This document shows, one piece after another, positions 1 through 10,331 of a stretch of DNA of 64,000 bases (the stretch's first letter is position 1; each line of letters starts with the position of its first letter). The DNA lies in NCBI GenBank assembly GCA_040954595.2, contig CM082590.2, forward strand, positions 124,001-188,000. Direction: 5' to 3'. Origin of the DNA: Balanoglossus misakiensis. Taxonomy: Eukaryota; Hemichordata. Below the pieces are notes generated by a model. The model had not been told where the DNA came from, ran no database searches, and saw only the letters and a program-made list of their open reading frames with translations. The position numbers and the translations under genes are program-made.

Positions 1-2183
1 TATTTATTAGATTACCTTATCATTGGTTTCTGATGACTCTTATGTGTATATACATTAATATTACAGCTCAGTTTAATTTTTCTGCACATACCTAGTATAC
101 ATTTTTCTATAAATACATGCAACCACAACCAGGCAGGAATGTGATCAATCAATTAAAATCAACAACAGATTCGCACAGGTTTATCAGTGAACAGCAGACA
201 TGAACAATTTTGTCGATCATTGTGTTGCCCTCATCATCTTTGGAAAGAAACAAATTAATAGGAAGTGTCCCACCCAAAATATTATACTTTTGTCTTGCCA
301 TCCCAATAACCCTTTCAACATGTATTCTAACATTGGCAATTCTTCTTGTTGTTTCTACATCTACAGCAGACAACTGACTTTTACCTTTTGTAAAACTAGG
401 AATTTTCATTTGAGCACACAAGCAACCCACACTCTCCTCAATATTAAACCCTTGCTCTGTCAGCAAGTATTAAATCCCCTGGTAATAAATTATCTAGAAT
501 CCCACTGTTTTCAGTAATATGTTTGTCACTAGCCCGCCCACCCCAAGCCCTGGATATAAATGAGACAGTACCTTGAGGAGTGATTCCAATGAGAAACTTA
601 ATTGTGTTGTGGTGTTTATAAGAAGACCATGTTTCTGCCCGAGCTTTTAAATTTGATGACCTTTCTATGAATATTTCAAAACAATCGATTATCACAATGC
701 ATTTTTTACCAAAATATTTACGAAACTTCATGGGCATTGTTTTCTGCAAACTACTGTAAATCGATCTGGCCAAAAGACAAACGGTTTCATTCTTACATAC
801 ATGACATCAATTACAATATTAACAATTCTAGAAACTGAAGATAACGAAACGGAAAACTCATAAGACAAGAACTGAATTGGTAAATTAAAGCGTAACCTCA
901 TTAGTGTCATAATGAACATTCGAAATTTGTCGAGTGATGTGCGAGGGGGCAAGTAGTGTGCAATATAATTGTATAATGTAATTAAAACAGTAAAAGAAGA
1001 TATCCCAGTCAAAAACTTCGCTTTCTCATCGTCGCCTTCAAAATATGCCTCCGAAAATCGACTTTCATGTTCTGACAGTTTCTGTTTCAATATAAGATTG
1101 TCTGATCTCAAATCGTGCAGCTCACTGGTCATACAGTCCAACATATACCCAGTGAGATCAGTTTGCGTTTCACGGCTACATTTGTTCGGGTCACTTTGGG
1201 GTTTGGGGGGTTTCTGTGCTTCCTCTAGCTCATATTCTTTCTGCTCCAATTTCCTCTTTCTTGTCTGTAAAGTGTAATCTATCGTATCTGCCTAAAGCCT
1301 CAGCTGCCTTATCTGTATTCTTCCCTACATTAACTGTTGGAACCCAATCTGGGTTGTTTCTATCGTACAAGTCTGCCTTTTTACCTAAGGGACAGGGGGT
1401 TGAGAGAGATGGATATGGGGAGAGAGAGAGAGAGAAATCTTGAACACTTGTTCTCCTTTCACATGGCATGACCTTTGACCCGCTAATGCTAGGGGCGCAT
1501 TTGATTCCATTTCCTGATATTTCTGGATAATGGGTATGGCAACACATTTTTTTAAAAAAAAATACAAAACGAGGTATCACACTTCCGGGCAGGGGCCTAA
1601 ATTTAGTGTAATCATTTTCAGCGTAAATTTGCATTGTTCCTACGCGTTGTCGAACCCAGCATTGAAACTGACCTGGTTTGACCCCGCGAATGTAAACAAA
1701 ACACTTACAGAATTTTTTATAGAAAGAGTGCTGTGAGACCTTTACCAAATGAGTGCGACTCCTCAAACAGCCGTAAAAATTCATAAAGTAAAGTTTTTTT
1801 CAGTCGACAGAAAGTATATCTGACTCTAAGCATCACCGGTACGGTTTATCGATACCGCCGCCGGCCGACGACGACAGCTCGCTGCCAGTGTAAGTTCAGT
1901 TGTGTTATCTGCAGATTCGCGTGTTTTTGTCGCGGCCAAATGCAAATCCGTAAATATTGTTGATGCCAAGTTGTGAAACATTTATTCGGTGTGTGATATA
2001 ACAAGGTTTCAAAAGTTTCCAGTAAAACTTACCACTAAAAAAATGACTTGAACAAACCCGGACGTTGTCTAGGTTCTTATGATCAAAGTTTTGGCCGATC
2101 CTGGCTAACCATTCGCGCCGTCTCTCTTTTCACATTCTGGTCCTTGATTTGATATCACGGCAGGCAATCTATATAACTGCGAG
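1..2183. repeat. Array A unit A1 (left part cut by window start)
   Basis: This holds only the last 148 bp of the spacer and the whole transposase remnant. In the intron the AG run has 7 repeats and the T/A tract is T7A9, the same as in A4. Confidence 0.93.
149..2183 (-). pseudogene. THAP/DDE_Tnp_4 transposase pseudogene, copy A1
   Basis: Minus-strand remnant read by comparison with A9. The exon with the middle of the THAP domain is 2183-2033, the intron 2032-1385 (GTAAGT donor, CCCTTAG acceptor), and the catalytic exon 1384-149. The catalytic exon is broken three times relative to A9: a 7-bp insertion at about 1271-1277, a 5-bp insertion that makes TACTGTA at 752-758, and a 4-bp insertion at about 452-455. 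These split it into three ORFs covering coiled coil plus HTH (1249-728), the first catalytic Asp (773-444), and the C-terminus with HVERVI (466-149). The C-terminus (NLCESVVDFN) looks like the normal family ending, unlike A9. The THAP exon carries the frameshift seen in all copies and lacks the domain start, which is lost at the tandem junction. Not functional. Confidence 0.88.
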
Positions 2184-4219
2184 AGAAAAAGAGAATCGTT
2201 ATGTCCTACCACTAGGGGCGCACTAGATGCGATAAAGGTCGGGGAATCCCTAATGTTGACCTTTGACTTGTCACCACACGTGTACTGTTTGTTGATACTG
2301 TGAGCCTGTCACGCGTACAGCCAGAAATTGCCTCAAACTTTCACCGAATCCGGTCAAGAAGCGCCCGTGGTTTCAATATAGGTTGCCTAAACTCCACACA
2401 AGTGCAAGGAGGAGACTGAATCCACAGGAAAATGACAGTAAGATTGTATTTTTGCATGATGTTTACAGTCATGTTGTGATTGTTTACATGCCGAGCGCTA
2501 GGGGTAGGGCATATGTTTAGGGCACCCAACAACAGCGTGCCGAGCAGAGCTGAGATAGCCGTAGCCGTCCAACCTTCCGACAGCGTGAAATATAGGGTTC
2601 GAAGGGGCCTGGCTCCGATAATTTTCTGTTTTGTCCGCGTCTTCGACAACAACACACTCCTGCGGTGTTGGAGTGAACGCAGTAGAAATCCGTCGTGTGC
2701 TCAAATCTCTGTTTTCCGGATCAAAATAACCGTATAACAAAACTGTTTTTTCAGTGATAAAATTACCCCTGTTTAATAATAACATTGTGAAACAAATATA
2801 TAAACTTCAATAACGGTTACAAATGAGATGACCGCTTCGCTGTTAATGTAACTTGTAAGTGGTTAGACCTTCGTTGAAAATTTTCAATCGGTGTGTAATA
2901 ATAGTAGGTGGGTCGACACCATGGTTCAGGGTTTGAATCGTTTTAATAGCTGTTTATTTCTCGAGCATTATCTCAGTTGTTTACAAAACCATCAGTTCTG
3001 TGGGGAAAAAAGAATAAACATGATGTAATGTTTTGAAAGTAGTAACATACATAATTACCATAATGAAATGCACATTGTGTACTCAGTGTATATTTCAGGG
3101 TATTTCTGTGATATGTAAACATTCCGTCAGATGATGATTTTTATTTTGAGAAATTCTACAAAATGTTCAGTAATAACCTCTGTGAGCCCAAATTTCCCCT
3201 GGAGGCTTAAATTTTGGGTTATATTTTTAACTAATCTTGACAATTAAGACCTGGAATGATTTGTGAACGTACAAAGTACTTCTTTGTTAGTGCCATCTTG
3301 CCAGAATTTGTGGGTAAATTTTTCACAAGGACATCAACACGCAAACCAACATAGAATCTTGTCACTGCAGATTTGTTTATTTTTGTAATGTGGTGTATTC
3401 TGTAGCAGAACTTTCATGTGCACAGCAAATGAAAGTACAACAGAATACTCCACATCATGAGTGAAAATAACTTCTGCATGGGGCAGGCTACAAATCGTGC
3501 ATCATGTGTTATTTTATTATGGCCATGTAGTGTCTTGTCCAGGGTCATAACATTGTCTCATGAGAACTGTACTAGTACTTCGTACTCATAGAATTTTGGA
3601 AAACTGATATTGTGCTGTTGCAATTAGTGTGTGTTTACTGTCTATATATTCCCTCACAATGAGCAATATGTAGACTCTGTCAACCATGTAATTTGTTTTT
3701 TTCCCTATACCATATGATTCAGTCTTAGCCAATCCAAAGTATGAAATACTGTGTGCATAAAAAGGGGAATATAGATTAACAATTTCAATTAATCATTTAT
3801 CAATAATTTATTAATCATATAATGATATATAAAATTGTCACTACACTATTTATAATACTTAACTTATTTATTGATCAATATTTCTAAAATCTGTATTTAT
3901 TGACATCAGAGAGAATATTCTGTGAATGAATTTATCTTCAAACAAGCAATTACAATGAAATGGACACCTGTTCATTTAATTCAACTACAGACTGACTTTG
4001 TTATTTTTTAGAATATGTTTTAGTCAGCAATGATTTACAAATGTCACTATGCTTATTGTTTGTGAAGAAATTATTTATTAGATTACCTTATCATTGGTTT
4101 CTGATGACTCTTATGTGTATATACTTTAATATTACAGCTCAGTTTAATTTTTCTGCACATACCTAGTATACATTTTTCTATAAATACATGCAACCACAAC
4201 CAGGCAGGAATGTGATCAA
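2184..4219. other. Array A spacer (~2 kb, no recognised gene)
   Basis: The first ~600 bp is relatively GC- and CpG-rich and has overlapping short ORFs on both strands (2480-2737 plus; 2341-2655 and 2498-2785 minus). None has a motif I recognise, and they read as chance frames. The rest is AT-rich and stop-dense. It holds an imperfect hairpin (3388-3455), the palindrome GTACTAGTAC near 3570, and an AT-rich patch near 3785-3840. The same spacer recurs before every later transposase copy; it carries the TA-flanked 437-bp element in A8 and the 770-bp element in A7. Confidence 0.7.
3388..3455. other. Imperfect hairpin in array A spacer, precursor-microRNA size (eight copies)
   Basis: The arms 3388-3417 and 3429-3455 pair as 6 bp, a mismatch, 9 bp (GTATTCTGT with ACAGAATAC), a small asymmetric internal loop, then 8 bp (ACTTTCAT with ATGAAAGT) around an 11-nt loop. 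The same sequence recurs at 7461, 11536, 15607, 19680, 24531, 28624 and 33129. The shape fits a precursor-microRNA or a small foldback element. Expression cannot be judged here. Confidence 0.45.
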
Positions 4220-6256
4220 TCAATTAAAATCAACAACAGATTCGCACAGGTTTATCAGTGAACAGCAGACATGAACAATTTTGTCGATCATTGTGTTGCC
4301 CTCATCATCTTTGGAAAGAAACAAATTAATAGGAAGTGTCCCACCCAAAATATTATACTTTTGTCTTGCCATCCCAATAACCCTTTCAACATGTATTCTA
4401 ACATTGGCAATTCTTCTTGTTGTTTCTACATCTACAGCAGACAACTGACTTTTACCTTTTGTAAAACTAGGAATTTTCATTTGAGCACACAAGCAACCCA
4501 CACTCTCCTCAATATTAAACCCTTGCTCTGTCAGCAAGTATTAAATCCCCTGGTAATAAATTATCTAGAATCCCACTGTTTTCAGTAATATGTTTGTCAC
4601 TAGCCCGCCCACCCCAAGCCCTGGATATAAATGAGACAGTACCTTGAGGAGTGATTCCAATGAGAAACTTAATTGTGTTGTGGTGTTTATAAGAAGACCA
4701 TGTTTCTGCCCGAGCTTTTAAATTTGATGACCTTTCTATGAATATTTCAAAACAATCGATTATCACAATGCATTTTTTACCAAAATATTTACGAAACTTC
4801 ATGGGCATTGTTTTCTGCAAACTACTGTAAATCGATCTGGCCAAAAGACAAACGGTTTCATTCTTACATACATGACATCAATTACAATATTAACAATTCT
4901 AGAAACTGAAGATAACGAAACGGAAAACTCATAAGACAAGAACTGAATTGGTAAATTAAAGCGTAACCTCATTAGTGTCATAATGAACATTCGAAATTTG
5001 TCGAGAGATGTGCGAGGGGGCAAGTAGTGTGCAATATAATTGTATAATGTAATTAAAACAGTAAAAGAAGATATCCCAGTCAAAAACTTCGCTTTCTCAT
5101 CGTCGCCTTCAAAATATGCCTCCGAAAATCGACTTTCATGTTCTGACAGTTTCTGTTTCAATATAAGATTGTCTGATCTCAAATCGTGCAGCTCACTGGT
5201 CATACAGTCCAACATATACCCAGTGAGATCAGTTTGCGTTTCACGGCTACATTTGTTCGGGTCACTTTGGGGTTTGGGGGGTTTCTGTGCTTCCTCTAGC
5301 TCATATTCTTTCTGCTCCAATTTCCTCTTTCTTGTCTGTAAAGTGTAATCTATCGTATCTGCCTAAAGCCTCAGCTGCCTTATCTGTATTCTTCCCTACA
5401 TTAACTGTTGGAACCCAATCTGGGTTGTTTCTATCGTACAAGTCTGCCTTTTTACCTAAGGGACAGGGGGTTGAGAGAGATGGATATGGGGAGAGAGAGA
5501 GAGAGAGAAATCTTGAACACTTGTTCTCCTTTCACATGGCATGACCTTTGACCCGCTAATGCTAGGGGCGCATTTGATTCCATTTCCTGATATTTCTGGA
5601 TAATGGGTATGGCAACACATTTTAAAAAAAAAAAATACAAAACGAGGTATCACACTTCCGGGCAGGGGCCTAAATTTAGTGTAATCATTTTCAGCGTAAA
5701 TTTGCATTGTTCCTACGCGTTGTCGAACCCAGCATTGAAACTGACCTGGTTTGACCCCGCGAATGTAAACAAAACACTTACAGAATTTTTTATAGAAAGA
5801 GTGCTGTGAGACCTTTACCAAATGAGTGCGACTCCTCAAACAGCCGTAAAAATTCATAAAGTAAAGTTTTTTTCAGTCGACAGAAAGTATATCTGACTCT
5901 AAGCATCACCGGTACGGTTTATCGATACCGCCGCCGGCCGACGACGACAGCTCGCTGCCAGTGTAAGTTCAGTTGTGTTATCTGCAGATTCGCGTGTTTT
6001 TGTCGCGGCCAAATGCAAATCCGTAAATATTGTTGATGCCAAGTTGTGAAACATTTATTCGGTGTGTGATATAACAAGGTTTCAAAAGTTTCCAGTAAAA
6101 CTTACCACTAAAAAAATGACTTGAACAAACCCGGACGTTGTCTAGGTTCTTATGATCAAAGTTTTGGCCGATCCTGGCTAACCATTCGCGCCGTCTCTCT
6201 TTTCACATTCTGGTCCTTGATTTGATATCACGGCAGGCAATCTATATAACTGCGAG
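4220..6256 (-). pseudogene. THAP/DDE_Tnp_4 transposase pseudogene, copy A2
   Basis: Same architecture and the same three catalytic-exon breaks as A1: TACTGTA at 4823-4829, the 4-bp insertion beside 4522-4526, and the 7-bp insertion at about 5342-5348. Confidence 0.87.
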
Positions 6257-9200
6257 AGAAAAAGAGAATCGTTATGTCCTACCACTAGGGGCGCACTAGA
6301 TGCGATAAAGGTCGGGGAATCCCTAATGTTGACCTTTGACCTGTCACCACACGTGTACTGTTTGTTGATACTGTGAGCCTGTCACGCGTACAGCCAGAAA
6401 TTGCCTCAAACTTTCACCGAATCCGGTCAAGAAGCGCCCGTGGTTTCAATATAGGTTGCCTAAACTCCACACAAGTGCAAGGAGGAGACTGAATCCACAG
6501 GAAAATGACAGTAAGATTGTATTTTTGCATGATGTTTACAGTCATGTTGTGATTGTTTACATGCCGAGCGCTAGGGGTAGGGCATATGTTTAGGGCACCC
6601 AACAACAGCGTGCCGAGCAGAGCTGAGATAGCCGTAGCCGTCCAACCTTCCGACAGCGTGAAATATAGGGTTCGAAGGGGCCTGGCTCCGATAATTTTCT
6701 GTTTTGTCCGCGTCTTCGACAACAACACACTCCTGCGGTGTTGGAGTGAACGCAGTAGAAATCCGTCGTGTGCTCAAATCTCTGTTTTCCGGATCAAAAT
6801 AACCGTATAACAAAACTGTTTTTTCAGTGATAAAATTACCCCTGTTTAATAATAACATTGTGAAACAAATATATAAACTTCAATAACGGTTACAAATGAG
6901 ATGACCGCTTCGCTGTTAATGTAACTTGTAAGTGGTTAGACCTTCGTTGAAAATTTTCAATCGGTGTGTAATAATAGTAGGTGGGTCGACACCATGGTTC
7001 AGGGTTTGAATCGTTTTAATAGCTGTTTATTTCTCGAGCATTATCTCAGTTGTTTACAAAACCATCAGTTCTGTGGGGAAAAAAGAATAAACATGATGTA
7101 ATGTTTTGAAAGTAGTAACATACATAATTACCATAATGAAATGCACATTGTGTACTCAGTGTATATTTCAGGGTATTTCTGTGATATGTAAACATTCCGT
7201 CAGATGATGATTTTTATTTTGAGAAATTCTACAAAATGTTCAGTAATAACCTCTGTGAGCCCAAATTTCCCCTGGAGGCTTAAATTTTGGGTTATATTTT
7301 TAACTAATCTTGACAATTAAGACCTGGAATGATTTGTGAACGTACAAAGTACTTCTTTGTTAGTGCCATCTTGCCAGAATTTGTGGGTAAATTTTTCACA
7401 AGGACATCAACACGCAAACCAACATAGAATCTTGTCACTGCAGATTTGTTTATTTTTGTAATGTGGTGTATTCTGTAGCAGAACTTTCATGTGCACAGCA
7501 AATGAAAGTACAACAGAATACTCCACATCATGAGTGAAAATAACTTCTGCATGGGGCAGGCTACAAATCGTGCATCATGTGTTATTTTATTATGGCCATG
7601 TAGTGTCTTGTCCAGGGTCATAACATTGTCTCATGAGAACTGTACTAGTACTTCGTACTCATAGAATTTTGGAAAACTGATATTGTGCTGTTGCAATTAG
7701 TGTGTGTTTACTGTCTATATATTCCCTCACAATGAGCAATATGTAGACTCTGTCAACCATGTAATTTGTTTTTTTCCCTATACCATATGATTCAGTCTTA
7801 GCCAATCCAAAGTATGAAATACTGTGTGCATAAAAAGGGGAATATAGATTAACAATTTCAATTAATCATTTGTCAATAATTTATTAATCATATAATGATA
7901 TATAAAATTGTCACTACACTATTTATAATACTTAACTTATTTATTGATCAATATTTCTAAAATCTGTATTTATTGACATCAGAGAGAATATTCTGTGAAT
8001 GAATTTATCTTCAAACAAGCAATTACAATGAAATGGACACCTGTTCATTTAATTCAACTACAGACTGACTTTGTTATTTTTTAGAATATGTTTTAGTCAG
8101 CAATGATTTACAAATGTCACTATGCTTATTGTTTGTGAAGAAATTATTTATTAGATTACCTTATCATTGGTTTCTGATGACTCTTATGTGTATATACATT
8201 AATATTACAGCTCAGTTTAATTTTTCTGCACATACCTAGTATACATTTTTCTATAAATACATGCAACCACAACCAGGCAGGAATGTGATCAATCAATTAA
8301 AATCAACAACAGATTCGCACAGGTTTATCAGTGAACAGCAGACATGAACAATTTTGTCGATCATTGTGTTGCCCTCGTCATCTTTGGAAAGAAACAAATT
8401 AATAGGAAGTGTCCCACCCAAAATATTATACTTTTGTCTTGCCATCCCAATAACCCTTTCAACATGTATTCTAACATTGGCAATTCTTCTTGTTGTTTCT
8501 ACATCTACAGCAGACAACTGACTTTTACCTTTTGTAAAACTAGGAATTTTCATTTGAGCACACAAGCAACCCACACTCTCCTCAATATTAAACCCTTGCT
8601 CTGTCAGCAAGTATTAAATCCCCTGGTAATAAATTATCTAGAATCCCACTGTTTTCAGTAATATGTTTGTCACTAGCCCGCCCACCCCAAGCCCTGGATA
8701 TAAATGAGACAGTACCTTGAGGAGTGATTCCAATGAGAAACTTAATTGTGTTGTGGTGTTTATAAGAAGACCATGTTTCTGCCCGAGCTTTTAAATTTGA
8801 TGACCTTTCTATGAATATTTCAAAACAATCGATTATCACAATGCATTTTTTACCAAAATATTTACGAAACTTCATGGGCATTGTTTTCTGCAAACTACTG
8901 TAAATCGATCTGGCCAAAAGACAAACGGTTTCATTCTTACATACATGACATCAATTACAATATTAACAATTCTAGAAACTGAAGATAACGAAACGGAAAA
9001 CTCATAAGACAAGAACTGAATTGGTAAATTAAAGCGTAACCTCATTAGTGTCATAATGAACATTCGAAATTTGTCGAGAGACGTGCGAGGGGGCAAGTAG
9101 TGTGCAATATAATTGTATAATGTAATTAAAACAGTAAAAGAAGATATCCCAGTCAAAAACTTCGCTTTCTCATCGTCGCCTTCAAAATATGCCTCCGAAA

Positions 9201-10331
9201 ATCGACTTTCATGTTCTGACAGTTTCTGTTTCAATATAAGATTGTCTGATCTCAAATCGTGCAGCTCACTGGTCATACAGTCCAACATATACCCAGTGAG
9301 ATCAGTTTGCGTTTCACGGCTACATTTGTTCGGGTCACTTTGGGGTTTGGGGGGTTTCTGTGCTTCCTCTAGCTCATATTCTTTCTGCTCCAATTTCCTC
9401 TTTCTTGTCTGTAAAGTGTAATCTATCGTATCTGCCTAAAGCCTCAGCTGCCTTATCTGTATTCTTCCCTACATTAACTGTTGGAACCCAATCTGGGTTG
9501 TTTCTATCGTACAAGTCTGCCTTTTTACCTAAGGGACAGGGGGTTGAGAGAGATGGATATGGGGAGAGAGAGAGAGAGAGAGAAATCTTGAACACTTGTT
9601 CTCCTTTCACATGGCATGACCTTTGACCCGCTAATGCTAGGGGCGCATTTGATTCCATTTCCTGATATTTCTGGATAATGGGTATGGCAACACATTTTTT
9701 TAAAAAAAAATACAAAACGAGGTATCACACTTCCGGGCAGGGGCCTAAATTTAGTGTAATCATTTTCAGCGTAAATTTGCATTGTTCCTACGCGTTGTCG
9801 AACCCAGCATTGAAACTGACCTGGTTTGACCCCGCGAATGTAAACAAAACACTTACAGAATTTTTTATAGAAAGAGTGCTGTGAGACCTTTACCAAATGA
9901 GTGCGACTCCTCAAACAGCCGTAAAAATTCATAAAGTAAAGTTTTTTTCAGTCGACAGAAAGTATATCTGACTCTAAGCATCACCGGTACGGTTTATCGA
10001 TACCGCCGCCGGCCGACGACGACAGCTCGCTGCCAGTGTAAGTTCAGTTGTGTTATCTGCAGATTCGCGTGTTTTTGTCGCGGCCAAATGCAAATCCGTA
10101 AATATTGTTGATGCCAAGTTGTGAAACATTTATTCGGTGTGTGATATAACAAGGTTTCAAAAGTTTCCAGTAAAACTTACCACTAAAAAAATGACTTGAA
10201 CAAACCCGGACGTTGTCTAGGTTCTTATGATCAAAGTTTTGGCCGATCCTGGCTAACCATTCGCGCCGTCTCTCTTTTCACATTCTGGTCCTTGATTTGA
10301 TATCACGGCAGGCAATCTATATAACTGCGAG
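6257..10331. repeat. Array A unit A3
   Basis: Complete unit, the longest interior copy without an insert (4075 bp). The AG run in the intron has 9 repeats, the longest seen; the tract is T7A9. Confidence 0.94.
8293..10331 (-). pseudogene. THAP/DDE_Tnp_4 transposase pseudogene, copy A3
   Basis: The three shared breaks are present (TACTGTA at 8896-8902; 4-bp insertion beside 8595-8599; 7-bp insertion at about 9415-9421). Private substitutions lie near 8377 and near 9082. Confidence 0.87.

Larger units (their letters stand above)
2184..6256. repeat. Array A unit A2
   Basis: Complete unit: spacer 2184-4219, then transposase remnant. Intron AG run of 8; T4A12 tract, as in A5. Confidence 0.94.

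Noticed and set aside
200-517. Plus-strand ORF of 105 aa repeated in every array A unit
   Set aside because: It is antisense to the conserved C-terminal part of the transposase, which has family motifs on the minus strand; a shadow frame.
1398-1440. GA dinucleotide run as a regulatory (GAGA-type) element
   Set aside because: Its length varies from copy to copy (7 to 9 AG) as a plain microsatellite, and nothing else supports regulation.
1230-1784. Minus-strand ORF of up to 184 aa across the GA repeat
   Set aside because: It runs through the intron, includes a simple repeat, and changes frame with AG-run length between copies. Only its last part ([13 protein letters not shown]) is real exon.
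2183-2215. Splice-acceptor-like pyrimidine tract ending CAG before the THAP codons in A1-A8
   Set aside because: A9 reads through this point without an intron and the interior sequence changes exactly at the tandem junction; no upstream exon with the THAP start was found. Chance resemblance at the junction is simpler.
2210-2226. CTCF-like motif CCACTAGGGGCGC in each array A spacer
   Set aside because: One base short of the usual CCAC(C/T)AGGGGGCGC spacing, so a match cannot be claimed.
2341-2785. Overlapping ORFs in the GC-rich part of the array A spacer as a possible gene
   Set aside because: Open frames on both strands over the same bases, no recognisable motif, and all shorter than 110 codons. 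Copy-to-copy identity reflects array homogenisation rather than selection.
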